Source: M55B167 sp046482825 (lineage in GTDB: Bacteria; Verrucomicrobiota; Kiritimatiellia; RFP12; UBA1067). From it: DNA of 64,000 bases. Shown piece after piece: positions 27,249 to 37,237 of this stretch. Where the stretch lies: NCBI GenBank assembly GCA_046482825.1, contig JAWOEI010000028.1:11483-75482 (forward strand), given 5' to 3'. A model generated the notes under the pieces. The model saw only the letters and a list, made by a program, of their open reading frames with translations. It had not been told where the DNA came from and made no database searches. A program made the translations under genes and the position numbers. How positions within the stretch are numbered: the first letter of the stretch is position 1; the number at the start of each line of letters is the position of its first letter.

Positions 27249-28682
27249 TTAACTCATATTCGCAAGTTTTTCGGCAATCATCCGGTTGACCAGCTTCGGA
27301 TCGGCTTTTCCCCGGCTGAGCTTCATAACCTGCCCTGTCAAATAACCAGCTGCCGCTTTTTTGCCGGCAAGGTAATCGTTAACCGATTTTTCATTGGCTG
27401 CAAAAACTTCCTTGATAAAATCTTCAAGTGCAGAAGTGTCTTTTACCTGAGCGAGGCCCCGTTCTTCAACTACAGGCTTCGGCATACCGCCCTTTTCAAA
27501 GAGTTCAGGCAGTATTTCCTTGGCTGTGGAACCATTGATGACACCGTCATTAACAAGCATTATAAGTTCCGCCAGCGCTTCGGGTGTCAGTTGACTCTCT
27601 TCTATCGTTTTCCCGGTTTCGTTGATGAGAGCCATCACATCTGTCATAAACCAGTTTGAAACGGTTTTCCCCTGCCCGCAGCTTTCTGCCGCGGCTTCAA
27701 AAAAATCGGCATTGGGTTTTTCATCGGCCAGCACACCGGCGTCATATTCAGGAATACCGTATTCCTTCATCATTCTGATCCGCCGGTCTGAAGGAAGTTC
27801 CGGCAGGACGGCCCTCCACTCCTCGATAAGCTCATCGCTTAAGGTAACAGGCACCAGATCCGGCTCGGGAAAGTAACGGTAATCATGGGCATTCTCTTTG
27901 GTTCTCATGGTATGGGTTTCACCCGATTCGGCATCCCAGCGCCGGGTTTCCTGGATGATAGTTCCCCCGCTTTTCACCACAGCAAGCTGTCTTTCAATTT
28001 CATACTCCAGTGCCGCATAAATACCTTTGAAGGTATTCATGTTTTTTATTTCCGTACGGGTGCCGAGCTCTTCCTGGCCTTCAGGCCGCACACTGACATT
28101 CACATCAGAGCGCATGTTGCCCTCTTCCAGATTGCAATCGCTTACACCGGCATACACCAGAATCTGCTTCAGATTCTGCAGATAGGCCATGGCTTCGTCC
28201 GGCGAGGACATATCCGGTTCGGATACAATTTCCATCAGCGGCGTTCCGCAACGGTTGAAATCAACCCCGCTGTAACGCGCGTAATGGATTATCTTTCCGG
28301 CATCCTCTTCCTGATGAATATGGTTTATACGGATAAACTTCTGTCCGTCCGGAGTATCTATGCTGACCCCCCCTCCAATGCACAGAGGCTGTTCCTGCTG
28401 TGAGATCTGATAGTCTTTGGACATATCGGGATAGAAGTAATTCTTGCGATCAAATGTGCTGTATTTGCTGATACGGCAACCCAGCATCAGACCAGAGGTT
28501 ACAGTCAGGCGTATGGCTTCACCGTTCATCACAGGCAGGGCACCCGGATATCCCAGACACACGGGACAGACCTTTGTGTTGGGCTCAGCTCCGAATTCAA
28601 GTTCACATCCACAGAACATTTTTGTCTGTGTTTTCAGGTGAACATGTGTCTCAAGACCGATAGTGACTAAATAATTGTTCAT
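27249..28682 (-). CDS. gatB: Asp/Glu-tRNA(Asn/Gln) amidotransferase subunit B
   Basis: A 477-residue GatB: IGLETHVHLKTQTKMFCGC at the start, VCPVCLGYPGALPVMN, the EEDAGK and DFNRCGTPLMEIVSEPD motifs, and the C-terminal YqeY-like tail domain (about 330-477). It binds the mischarged tRNA and performs the kinase and transamidation steps with GatA and GatC. Zinc-binding Cys pairs (CGC, CPVC) are intact. It is the third gene of gatC-gatA-gatB, all on the minus strand. Confidence 0.97.
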   Translation of the reverse strand: MNNYLVTIGLETHVHLKTQTKMFCGCELEFGAEPNTKVCPVCLGYPGALPVMNGEAIRLTVTSGLMLGCRISKYSTFDRKNYFYPDMSKDYQISQQEQPLCIGGGVSIDTPDGQKFIRINHIHQEEDAGKIIHYARYSGVDFNRCGTPLMEIVSEPDMSSPDEAMAYLQNLKQILVYAGVSDCNLEEGNMRSDVNVSVRPEGQEELGTRTEIKNMNTFKGIYAALEYEIERQLAVVKSGGTIIQETRRWDAESGETHTMRTKENAHDYRYFPEPDLVPVTLSDELIEEWRAVLPELPSDRRIRMMKEYGIPEYDAGVLADEKPNADFFEAAAESCGQGKTVSNWFMTDVMALINETGKTIEESQLTPEALAELIMLVNDGVINGSTAKEILPELFEKGGMPKPVVEERGLAQVKDTSALEDFIKEVFAANEKSVNDYLAGKKAAAGYLTGQVMKLSRGKADPKLVNRMIAEKLANMS

Positions 28683-28780
28683 TCAAAAATCCATTTTTCA
28701 CCCCTTATCACAGGGAGAATCATCATCGTCAACTCTTACAATCAAAGTATAGCAGAATTACAGCCAAATCCGTTCGTTTT

Positions 28781-28809
28781 CGCATAGGGCAGAGGGCACA
28801 GAGAAGAAA
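28781..28809. repeat. Dispersed 'cgcagagggcacagagaag' motif
   Basis: Within the 167-base gatA-gatB gap lies a short motif (cgcatagggcagagggcacagagaag) related to the intergenic motifs at 7.6, 37.0, 40.3 and 49.9 kb. Confidence 0.45.
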
Positions 28810-28849
28810 GTTTTATACAACTTTACCTCTTTCTCATGCTCCATGCCGT

Positions 28850-30295
28850 TCATACGGAGCACGCTAACAGCTTCTCACAGGCATAGGCGGCGCTCAGGAT
28901 ATGTTCTTCGCCGAAGGCGGGTCCCAGAATCTGCAGGCCCACCGGAAGACCCTCCGCTGTCCTGCCGCACGGCAGAGAAATTCCGCATATTCCGGCAAGA
29001 TTGGCCGGCACTGTAAAAACATCACCAAGATACATTTTCAGAGGATCCCGGGAAGCTTCGCCTATCCTGTATGCCGCAGTAGGCGCTACGGGAGTCATTA
29101 TAACATCACACTGATCAAAAGCCTTTGTAAAATCCTCGCGAATCAGGGTTCGGGCCTTGAGGGCGCGTCCGTAGTAGGCATCGTAATATCCGCTGCTCAG
29201 GACATAGGTCCCGAGAATAATACGCCGTTTTACTTCAGTGCCAAAGCCTTCTGCCCTGCTGCGTGCGTAGAGGTCGAAAACGGATTCCGGTTTCTCCGTA
29301 CGGTGACCGTAACGCACACCGTCGAAACGGGCAAGATTGGCAGAAGCCTCGGCTGTGGCGAGAATATAGTAAACCGCAATAGCATACTCGGTATGCGGGA
29401 GGGATATATCAATAATTTCAGCACCGGACGCAGCACAGCGTTTTACCGTATTCCGCACCAGGGTCATGACCTCCGGATCACTTCCCTCAACGTAATACTC
29501 CCGGGGAAGACCTATTTTAAGCCCCTTCATATCAGCATTCAGCATAGAAGGATAATCAGGCACCTCGACATTCAGAGTTGTGCCGTCACGGGGATCCGCC
29601 CCGGCCAGTTCTTTCAGCAAAACAGCGGCATCCTCAACACTCTTAGTCATAGGCCCCACCTGATCCAGAGAAGATGCATACGCGGTAACACCATAGCGGG
29701 AAACACGTCCGTAGGAAGGCTTCACACCGACGCAGCCGCAGAACGCGGCGGGCTGACGAATAGACCCTCCTGTATCGGTGCCCAGAGCCGCAATGGCTTC
29801 GCCACCTGCGACAGCAGCCGCCGATCCGCCGCTGGAGCCTCCCGGAACACATTCAGGATTATGCGGATTAACGGTTGTTTTGAAAGCCGAGTTTTCGGTT
29901 GAAGACCCCATGGCGAACTCATCCATATTGGTCCGTCCAGCAAAAACAGCTCCGGCCGACCGCAATTTAGCAGTGACCGTGGCATCATAAAGCGACATAT
30001 AGCCTTCAAGCTGTTTCGAGGCACAGCCGCAGGTTTCACCCTTGACGTTGATGATATCCTTCACCGCCAAAGGCACCCCCAGCAGAGGGGAATCATCCCC
30101 GGAAGCGCGTTTCCGGTCAGCATCCTCCGCCTGTTCTAAAACAGTTTCGGAATTCACTGTCAGATAAGCATTGAGTGCATTATCTTTTATTCTGATGGAA
30201 TCCAGAACAGCCTTTGAAAGTTCAACTGATGAGAAATCCCTGTTTCTCAGACCATTCAAAGCGTCCCTCAACGTCAGGGTTGCAATATCTTCCAT
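28850..30295 (-). CDS. gatA: Asp/Glu-tRNA(Asn/Gln) amidotransferase subunit A
   Basis: About 481 residues of an amidase-signature enzyme. The catalytic Lys is in GVPLAVKDIINVKG, the cis-Ser and nucleophilic Ser in the PGGSSGGSAAAVAGG segment (about residues 150-165), and ALGTDTGGSIRQPAAFCG follows. GatA releases ammonia from glutamine for GatB. The ATG at 30295 (MEDIATLTLRDALNG) is preferred over a TTG four codons upstream, though no strong ribosome site precedes either. gatC lies 97 bases upstream and gatB 167 bases downstream. Confidence 0.96.
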   Translation of the reverse strand: MEDIATLTLRDALNGLRNRDFSSVELSKAVLDSIRIKDNALNAYLTVNSETVLEQAEDADRKRASGDDSPLLGVPLAVKDIINVKGETCGCASKQLEGYMSLYDATVTAKLRSAGAVFAGRTNMDEFAMGSSTENSAFKTTVNPHNPECVPGGSSGGSAAAVAGGEAIAALGTDTGGSIRQPAAFCGCVGVKPSYGRVSRYGVTAYASSLDQVGPMTKSVEDAAVLLKELAGADPRDGTTLNVEVPDYPSMLNADMKGLKIGLPREYYVEGSDPEVMTLVRNTVKRCAASGAEIIDISLPHTEYAIAVYYILATAEASANLARFDGVRYGHRTEKPESVFDLYARSRAEGFGTEVKRRIILGTYVLSSGYYDAYYGRALKARTLIREDFTKAFDQCDVIMTPVAPTAAYRIGEASRDPLKMYLGDVFTVPANLAGICGISLPCGRTAEGLPVGLQILGPAFGEEHILSAAYACEKLLACSV

Positions 30296-30392
30296 AAAAA
30301 ATCTCAAAAATATTTAATCCATATCTGGACGGCAGTACTGTAACAGAGCATGATACCGACTGACTGCAAATCGGTGACAGAACACAGCGAAC

Positions 30393-30683
30393 TCAGGCAT
30401 CCTCAACTATCCGGGGAAGTCTGAATTCGAATTCAGTGCGTTCCGGAGCATTGCACAAAACATCCTCACGGTCCAGCGAGGGCTGCACTGCATCCTCACG
30501 GAAAACGTTTGCTGAAATCTGTCCGTGCATTGTCGGTTTAATATCGACAAGGTCCAGTTCATTAATTTTTTCAACGTAATTGACAATAGTCTCAAGCTGA
30601 TTCTGAAAAGTTATACACTCTTCATCGCTGAGAGCTATGCGTGCCAATTCCGCCACATAAGCCACATCAATTGTCTGACTCAC
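30393..30683 (-). CDS. gatC: Asp/Glu-tRNA(Asn/Gln) amidotransferase subunit C
   Basis: A 96-residue GatC with the typical start VAYVAELARIALSDEE, the central LETIVNYVEKINELD helix and the C-terminal FREDAVQPSLDRED and ENAPE-like part. GatC is the belt subunit that holds GatA and GatB together. The start is GTG with AGGAG eight bases upstream. It heads gatCAB; the divergent gene at 30845 starts 161 bases away. Confidence 0.95.
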   Translation of the reverse strand: MSQTIDVAYVAELARIALSDEECITFQNQLETIVNYVEKINELDLVDIKPTMHGQISANVFREDAVQPSLDREDVLCNAPERTEFEFRLPRIVEDA

Positions 30684-30807
30684 CTGAATATCTCCTGAAA
30701 ATCAACTTATTTAAAAACTGCTGTTTTCAAATGTAATGTGCCGATTATATCATTATTACAGAAGCAGACAATTACAAAACCGCACAAATGCCGGATTAAT
30801 TCGTTTA

Positions 30808-30837
30808 TTGTTCTTTCGTATGATAGTGGTTTATAAT
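30808..30837 (+). promoter_or_regulatory. Promoter of the C25 protease gene
   Basis: TTGTTC (30808-30813), an 18-base spacer and a perfect TATAAT (30832-30837) end seven bases before the ATG at 30845. This places the expected transcription start at or next to the start codon, implying a leaderless mRNA. Confidence 0.6.
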
Positions 30838-30844
30838 TCAGACC

Positions 30845-33800
30845 ATGGATTCGGTAAAACTTTTATATCTTAATGCTGTATGTTGCGTTATGAGTGTATG
30901 CGCAGCTCAGCAGAACACTGTTAAACGCGTTTTTAATTTTGAACCTCCCCTGATTATCGAACAGCCTGACAACACATGCCGTATCGAAATGGACAACTGC
31001 CGTCCGGATGACATCCCCTCAAAACCATCGCTTCCTGTTTACAGCGTGTCTGTTGATATTCCAGCCGGATTCAGAGTGGATAAAGTGGCACTGACCCTGT
31101 CTGAAGAGGAAACCATACAGCTTTCGTATCCTGTCGTTCACGCCCAGCCGTTTTTCAAACCGGGTCAGAAACACATTCCTGTGGAGCCTGATCCCCTGAT
31201 ATACCAGGCGGATACCATCTATCCGCAGGATAACCGTCTCAGCTGGCGGACAGATCCCACGGGCGGTAAAAACCTGCTGTCGGGAATTTTTTCGCCCGTG
31301 CAGTATAATCCGAAGGAGAATCTTCTCTTTTATTATTCCAAAGCAGCTCTCGTCATTTATCTTGCCGAAAAACAGACCGAGTCTGTGACGGCCTTGCGTA
31401 TGCTCAACACCGTCACATCACCGCTGAACCCGGAAGACCGCTTTGACTATCTGATCATATCAACATCCAATCTGATAGAAACCGCCGCGCCTCCATGGGA
31501 TTTTAATGCTCTGCTTGACAGGCGGGATGATAGCGGGTTCATCACAGAAATTATACCTGTCGAATGGATTTACGAAAATTACGACGGTGTTGACCGACCT
31601 GAAAAAATCCGTCACTTTCTGCAGGATGCCCATAAAACCTGGAATCTGAGATATCTGCTTATTGCGGGAACACACAGCATGATACCTACACGACTCCTAC
31701 ACATCGAAATCGACGGCATATTCACTGATTATATTGATGATATACCTGCAGATCATGTTTACTACGGCTGCATGGAAGGAAGTTATGACGGCAACGGCAA
31801 TGGACTGTACGGGGAATACAACGATGGTGACGGGGGCGGCGACGTGGATCTCACGGCTGAAATTCTGGTCGGACGTTTTCCGGTGGAAAACGCAACCGAG
31901 CTGTCGCACATGGTACGGAAAACTCTGGAATACGACCTGGCATCCGAAGATGAATTTTACAACAACGGGTTTATGTCTGAAAAAATTGATATAGGCAACA
32001 ATATTTATGCAAAACCGTTCATGGAGGAAATCCGCAAAGGAAGCACAGCCTACGGCAGAGACACGTTAGGCTATACAACATCTCCCTATACTCAGGAATT
32101 TATCACCACAAACAACCTGCATGACGGCAGCAACTATAATTTCACCGCCGCGGAGGCACTCAACTATTTCACGAACAAACTTCATTCGATCAATCATTTC
32201 GGACACGGATCATACCATCAGTGTTTCAAACTCAACAGTCTGCAGGAGACGGGCAAAACTGCAATTGCGTCTCTGGACAATCCTTTTCCGTGGTTTGTCT
32301 ATTCACAGGCATGTCTTTGCGGCGCTTTTGATAAAGAAGACTGCTTTGCTGAACATTTTGTCACAGTCAGTAATGCCGCATCTGTCGTTATTATGAATTC
32401 ACGCAACGGCTGGGCCAACAGCACTGGTGTTTACGGACATTCCCACTATTTTCACCGTCACTTCTGGAACAGTCTTTTCCGCAGCCAGGCTTCAACTTTC
32501 GGTGAGATGAACGAAGCTTCGCGCCGTGCCAATCTCGGCAATGTCCCCTCTTTCGGAGCCTCATTATGGCGCTGGGTTTATTATGAACTCAACCTTTTCG
32601 GAGACCCGGCTCTGCCAGTGATGCCATCACTTTTAAAAACCCGTCCTGTATTCAGCCATACCCCCCTGCAAAACACATACAACATCACATCCAATCACAC
32701 AGCCACCTGCTCTTTAGGTCCAACAGGAATTTACGACAGTGAATCACCTTTCGCAGTGTGGTCATCCAGCGCTCATGCCGGAAGTTTCACTCAGAAAATG
32801 ACAAGGCTGACTGGTAGCAGCTACCGTTTGGAAATACCCGCACAACCGCTCTACTCCCGGATAGATTACTTTATCAGCGCATCCAACCGTGCCGGTTACG
32901 CGGCAGCGGAACCGGAATCGGACACCCACACCTTTTATATAACAGATAAACTTGATCTCCTGATAGCAGGCTCGCCATACGATATAGGCACCGTCAACCC
33001 CGCGTATGGAAACTGTTCCAGCGCATCCGGCCTGGTCATAAATGCATCGGCAGTGACCCCTGCGTATGACTCGGAAGACATCCGCTATGTAAACAACGGT
33101 TTTATCGGTACAGGTAGCATACCGCCGGAATCAACAAATCAGTTTATAAGTTTTCAGATTGACGTAAACTCCATCCTCATCTGGCGCTGGCAAAAAGAAT
33201 ACCGCACTCTGATAAACAGCAGCCTTGCAATACCGCCGGAAAAAACATACTGGCTTAAGGAAAACAGTGCTTTCAGACCGCCTCCCGCTGAGCTCTATGT
33301 TACAGACACAATGACAAATCTTTTCGCTTTTGCCGGCTGGCAGATGGATGGAACACGTTCGCCAGCTCCCCCGGAAAAAAGTGTACTCCAGCATCCGGAC
33401 ATCATATCAGATGCTCCCCATGAGCTTCAGGCTGTCTATATACCAGCGGCACAGGATTCCGATGGAAACGGGATTGAAGACTGGTGGGAACATCAATACT
33501 TCGGAGAGACAGGTCAGGACATATTTGCCGATCACGATGACGACGGCTATGATCTTTATGAAGAGTTCGAAGACCATTCAGATCCGCTGGACCCGGCAGT
33601 GATTCCCGCAGCACCGTATATTGAGCACGAGCCCCTCGACTCCACCGCAGACCACCCCGGGCCTTTTTCCATCAATGCGACTATAACCGACACCCATGCA
33701 GTTACTAATGCATGTGTGAAATGGCGTATCAACAGTAGCCTGCAGAGATCGACACCTATGACGCTGATATCCAACAGTTTATATAGTGCTGATATAGCAC

Positions 33801-35785
33801 ACGAAACATCTCCGGGAGACATGATACGCTATACGGTTGAAGCGGATGATCCATCCGGCAATCACAGATCAACCGACACCTTTGACGTATTCCTTGCCTA
33901 TCCTGTTGCCGACTACTCCATGATGGATAACCTGACAGTTGCAAGCAAACCGCAAAACACAGTCATTACCAACAAATCGTTCATAATCAACCGGGGCAAC
34001 GTTCCGCTTAACTGGTCGATTGCCTTCGGATTTGAAGAAAAATTCGTATCTGACAGTCTGAAGGATCTTATTAAATGGGATGTCAAATCCATTGAACAGT
34101 CCTGGGTGATATCAACCAACCGTTCCTGCTCCCCCGCCTTCTCCATGCACGCCTTTATTGTTTCAACGGGAGGATCGCCCCATTACGCCTCTATCTCTCT
34201 CCCGCCCCTGGTCATCGGAACCGATGCCGAACTGAGTTTTTATCACTGGATGGATGGCGAAGTCAGCACAACCGAAGACCCGACACGCGCTTTTGACGGA
34301 GGCATCATCGAGTATTCTCTTGACGCAGGAAACACTTATCAGCAACTCGCCGCCCCATACACCCATACCATTTACGGATGGAATATGTCTCCCTGGCCTG
34401 ATAACACCCCCTGCTTTTCAGGCCACGGCAATAACTGGGAAAAAATCGAAATCAATCTGAATCAGTATCATCCAGAATTCACCGGATTCGAAGGGCAGAC
34501 CGTAATTTTCCGTTTCACTTACGGCAGTGATGACAACACAGACAGGGAAGGCTGGTATATTGACGACATCCGCATCTCTCCGACCTCACCCCCGGCCGGG
34601 TTTGATTATAGTCTGCCAGCCCCCACTCCCCTGATAACATATCCGGGCAGCTACAGTGAATTGCTCTTCCGCAATCTGCCGCATATCATGAACTCCCGAA
34701 CAGAATACACAAGCGTGTTTCTGGACAGCAACGCCCCCGAAAACGCAGCCTTCTCATTCCTGTGGCAGGCTCTGATCCGCGAAAATCCGCTGATATATGA
34801 ATTCAATATCAATCAGCAGCCCTTCGGTGACGGAGATGTCAATCTGCTGATATCAACCCGTGAAAAGGACAATGAGCCCATAGATCTGCAGCTGGAATGG
34901 TCTGATGACCGTGGACACAACTGGCACAGTGCGGCACTGAAAAACATAGCTTTTTCACCGGCCTTCACGAATATTCCCGACTCAGCACCCGAAGGTGTAA
35001 TCAGTGGAATACCCGGAACAACCAATTCCGTGCCGGTAACAAACACTGTTAACGCTGTCTGGAACAGCGCTGCTCCGGAAACGGACATCGGCTGGTTATC
35101 CAATGTCTGTATGCGGCTGAACGTTTCAAATCGCTGGTTCACCACAAATTCAATCTGCATATTCCCTGTCGATAACATCCCTCCGGCATTCACTCCCGGA
35201 ACAATTGCGGCAGGGCCTCAAAATGACGGCGGTAATTATATCGTTTCCAGCAACCTTGTCACATTCGCCTGGCCGCCTGCAATTGACACCCCGGAAAACA
35301 ACCAGACAGGCTACCGGCTCACCGCTGGAACAGATGTGCTGGGAGTCTGCACCAACCGGATTTCGATGTCTGTCATTATGAGCAATCGTCTGAATCAGCA
35401 GACTTCAGTCACGGTTACTCCTTTTGATCCTCTGGGCAATCAGGGAGAAGCTCTGGAACTGGCTGTACTAGTTCTTGATCCCGACAGCGATTACGATAAC
35501 GACGGAACAAGCACAGGCGATGAAACCAAAGCCGGCACCGATGCAAGCGACAGCCAAAGCGTCTTTATCATAAACTCCTGCAACAGCAGCACCGACAGCT
35601 TCACACTCAGCTGGCATAGTGTGACAAACCGCTTCTACACTGTTCAGACCTGCAAATCACTCAGTGATCCCGTCTGGACAGATATCCCTGAATTAAAGAC
35701 CACTCCCGGGACAGGAGAAATAATGACGGCGGATGTCCCGCAAGCCGCCACCAATGCCTTCTTCCGTGTGAAGGCAGAACAATAA
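30845..35785 (+). CDS. Giant secreted gingipain-type (C25) cysteine protease
   Basis: A 1646-residue exported protein. After a signal peptide (about residues 1-21) comes a C25 propeptide, then the caspase-fold peptidase domain with the catalytic His in NHFGHG (about 450) and the catalytic Cys in SQACLCGAF (about 488). Downstream are an Ig-like end of the protease domain, a calcium-binding Asp-rich segment (DSDGNGIEDWW, then DHDDDGYDLYEEFEDHSDP, about 870-910), an MAM/jellyroll-like domain ending GWYIDDIRIS (about 1110-1245), more beta-domains, a second Asp-rich segment (DSDYDNDGTSTGDE) and a C-terminal beta domain. No recognisable type IX sorting motif was seen. The ATG lacks a ribosome site. 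Confidence 0.87.
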   Translation: MDSVKLLYLNAVCCVMSVCAAQQNTVKRVFNFEPPLIIEQPDNTCRIEMDNCRPDDIPSKPSLPVYSVSVDIPAGFRVDKVALTLSEEETIQLSYPVVHAQPFFKPGQKHIPVEPDPLIYQADTIYPQDNRLSWRTDPTGGKNLLSGIFSPVQYNPKENLLFYYSKAALVIYLAEKQTESVTALRMLNTVTSPLNPEDRFDYLIISTSNLIETAAPPWDFNALLDRRDDSGFITEIIPVEWIYENYDGVDRPEKIRHFLQDAHKTWNLRYLLIAGTHSMIPTRLLHIEIDGIFTDYIDDIPADHVYYGCMEGSYDGNGNGLYGEYNDGDGGGDVDLTAEILVGRFPVENATELSHMVRKTLEYDLASEDEFYNNGFMSEKIDIGNNIYAKPFMEEIRKGSTAYGRDTLGYTTSPYTQEFITTNNLHDGSNYNFTAAEALNYFTNKLHSINHFGHGSYHQCFKLNSLQETGKTAIASLDNPFPWFVYSQACLCGAFDKEDCFAEHFVTVSNAASVVIMNSRNGWANSTGVYGHSHYFHRHFWNSLFRSQASTFGEMNEASRRANLGNVPSFGASLWRWVYYELNLFGDPALPVMPSLLKTRPVFSHTPLQNTYNITSNHTATCSLGPTGIYDSESPFAVWSSSAHAGSFTQKMTRLTGSSYRLEIPAQPLYSRIDYFISASNRAGYAAAEPESDTHTFYITDKLDLLIAGSPYDIGTVNPAYGNCSSASGLVINASAVTPAYDSEDIRYVNNGFIGTGSIPPESTNQFISFQIDVNSILIWRWQKEYRTLINSSLAIPPEKTYWLKENSAFRPPPAELYVTDTMTNLFAFAGWQMDGTRSPAPPEKSVLQHPDIISDAPHELQAVYIPAAQDSDGNGIEDWWEHQYFGETGQDIFADHDDDGYDLYEEFEDHSDPLDPAVIPAAPYIEHEPLDSTADHPGPFSINATITDTHAVTNACVKWRINSSLQRSTPMTLISNSLYSADIAHETSPGDMIRYTVEADDPSGNHRSTDTFDVFLAYPVADYSMMDNLTVASKPQNTVITNKSFIINRGNVPLNWSIAFGFEEKFVSDSLKDLIKWDVKSIEQSWVISTNRSCSPAFSMHAFIVSTGGSPHYASISLPPLVIGTDAELSFYHWMDGEVSTTEDPTRAFDGGIIEYSLDAGNTYQQLAAPYTHTIYGWNMSPWPDNTPCFSGHGNNWEKIEINLNQYHPEFTGFEGQTVIFRFTYGSDDNTDREGWYIDDIRISPTSPPAGFDYSLPAPTPLITYPGSYSELLFRNLPHIMNSRTEYTSVFLDSNAPENAAFSFLWQALIRENPLIYEFNINQQPFGDGDVNLLISTREKDNEPIDLQLEWSDDRGHNWHSAALKNIAFSPAFTNIPDSAPEGVISGIPGTTNSVPVTNTVNAVWNSAAPETDIGWLSNVCMRLNVSNRWFTTNSICIFPVDNIPPAFTPGTIAAGPQNDGGNYIVSSNLVTFAWPPAIDTPENNQTGYRLTAGTDVLGVCTNRISMSVIMSNRLNQQTSVTVTPFDPLGNQGEALELAVLVLDPDSDYDNDGTSTGDETKAGTDASDSQSVFIINSCNSSTDSFTLSWHSVTNRFYTVQTCKSLSDPVWTDIPELKTTPGTGEIMTADVPQAATNAFFRVKAEQ

Positions 35786-35838
35786 AAACATCAGACAGAT
35801 CATTCTGTTATGACAGAGAAACCTGAGCATCCGCAATT

Positions 35839-36882
35839 ATGACAAAACACTCTTTATTCATCATTTATCTTCTCGCAGCCTTTTTTATTGCTGGCTGTTC
35901 ACGTTATCCGCAACAAATCAAACGGCTGCAGTGGTGCACAATGGGCACAATCGCAGCCGTGCAGTCAACCGACCTCGCATCAGCCCAGAAACTCAGGACA
36001 ACAGCCATTGACAGTTTCGGAAAAGTTGAAGATGAACTGTCCGCCTGGAATCCGGAGTCGGATTTATCAACAATCAACAACCGTGCCGGAAGCAATACCC
36101 CGACACCCGTCTCAGCGGCATTCACCAACATCCTGAAGATATCAACAGATTTTGCCAGTTTGAGCGACGGCGCATTCAATCCGCTCATAGGGCCTGTTCT
36201 TAACGCCTGGGGATTCAACGGCACGACTGCGCCGGCTGCACCGCCGGCCGATGCCGACCTGAGCAAAGCTCTTATGCTGGCGAATACCGCGGAAATCAGA
36301 GTAACAACATCCGGAAACACCCCGCTGGTTTCCCTGGGGCTTCCGGGAATGCAGCTGGATTTCGGTGCCGTAGCCAAAGGCTATGCGGTTGACATTGTGT
36401 GGCAGAAAGCGACAAAACAGGGACTTTCCAATCTCCTGATTGATCTTGGAGGAAACCTGCGGGCCATGGGCGAAGCCCAGCCGGGACGCGGAGGATGGCT
36501 GACGGGAATAAAAAATCCGTTCAACAAAAACCGCCTCATCGCAAAGGTACTTCTGCTGGACGGAGAAGCCATCTCAACATCGGGCAACTACGAACGTTTT
36601 GTTGAAATAAAGGGAGAACGCTGCGCTCACATCATAGATGGGCGCACAGCAAAACCGGTTAAAGGCATGGCAGGTGTCACCGTTATTGCACCGGATGCCG
36701 CAACCGCAGATGCCCTCTCCACAACCCTGTTTATCACAGGCGTTGAAAAAGGGGAAATGCTTCTTGAAAAACATTTCACCAACTCCCTGGCTCTATGGAT
36801 CCCGGACAGGCAACCGGCTGAAATTATCGCAACAGACAGGATGAAGCAAAGACTACAGAAAATATCTGTCCCTTACAGATAA
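35839..36882 (+). CDS. apbE: FAD:protein FMN transferase, lipoprotein
   Basis: A 347-residue ApbE. The N-terminus is a lipoprotein signal with lipobox FIAGC (Cys at about residue 20). Family motifs are MGTIAAVQ, the SELSAW-like DELSAWNPESDLSTIN, DFGAVAKGYAVD and the metal-binding ATADALSTTLFITG. ApbE attaches FMN through a phosphoester to Thr/Ser of exported redox proteins such as Nqr/Rnf subunits. It follows the C25 protease by 53 bases; no ribosome site precedes its ATG. No Nqr/Rnf or other obvious target lies in the window. Confidence 0.93.
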   Translation: MTKHSLFIIYLLAAFFIAGCSRYPQQIKRLQWCTMGTIAAVQSTDLASAQKLRTTAIDSFGKVEDELSAWNPESDLSTINNRAGSNTPTPVSAAFTNILKISTDFASLSDGAFNPLIGPVLNAWGFNGTTAPAAPPADADLSKALMLANTAEIRVTTSGNTPLVSLGLPGMQLDFGAVAKGYAVDIVWQKATKQGLSNLLIDLGGNLRAMGEAQPGRGGWLTGIKNPFNKNRLIAKVLLLDGEAISTSGNYERFVEIKGERCAHIIDGRTAKPVKGMAGVTVIAPDAATADALSTTLFITGVEKGEMLLEKHFTNSLALWIPDRQPAEIIATDRMKQRLQKISVPYR

Positions 36883-37020
36883 ACACCTGAACATAAGGGC
36901 CATTCATGCATTGCGGATACACTCTCAGATACATGTATTTCTTTCAGGCTCTATCGTGATGCTCACTTTCCGAGTTTACAAGACAGAATGACGCAAATTG
37001 CTGCAATCATTTTCTTCCAT

Positions 37021-37118
37021 TTATCGCAAAGGCGCAGAGACAGGAGGTGTTGTTGCCGCTCTGGAAAGACCGACCGGATCGACCTTCCAAAGCGTATAAG
37101 CGCAGACGGAGTCTGCGC
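37021..37118. repeat. Dispersed repeat and palindrome before pyrC
   Basis: In the 355-base gap between apbE and pyrC lie a 'cgcaaaggcgcagagacagg' motif (37025-37044) and a palindrome GCGCAGAC-GGA-GTCTGCGC (37100-37118) flanked by CCAAAGC on both sides. Both look like short dispersed intergenic elements. No coding frame is convincing in this gap. Confidence 0.55.
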
Positions 37119-37202
37119 ACTCCAAAGCCTGCGGCAAATCAGCCAAACTTACATATTCATTACATTTATGTACATTTTTACATATTTACAAACTGAATCT
37201 GA

Positions 37203-37231
37203 TTGCAAGGGCTATACATTGCAACTACAAT
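37203..37231 (+). promoter_or_regulatory. Promoter of pyrC
   Basis: TTGCAA (37203-37208), a 17-base spacer and TACAAT (37226-37231) form a good sigma70-type promoter. The -10 box ends six bases before the ATG at 37238, so transcription should begin at the start codon; there is no ribosome site. Confidence 0.65.
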
Positions 37232-37237
37232 AAAACT

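Noticed and set aside
28901..29902. Open frame of 333 codons on + across gatA
   Set aside because: It is antisense to a fully conserved gatA, has no family features and no ribosome site; a shadow frame.
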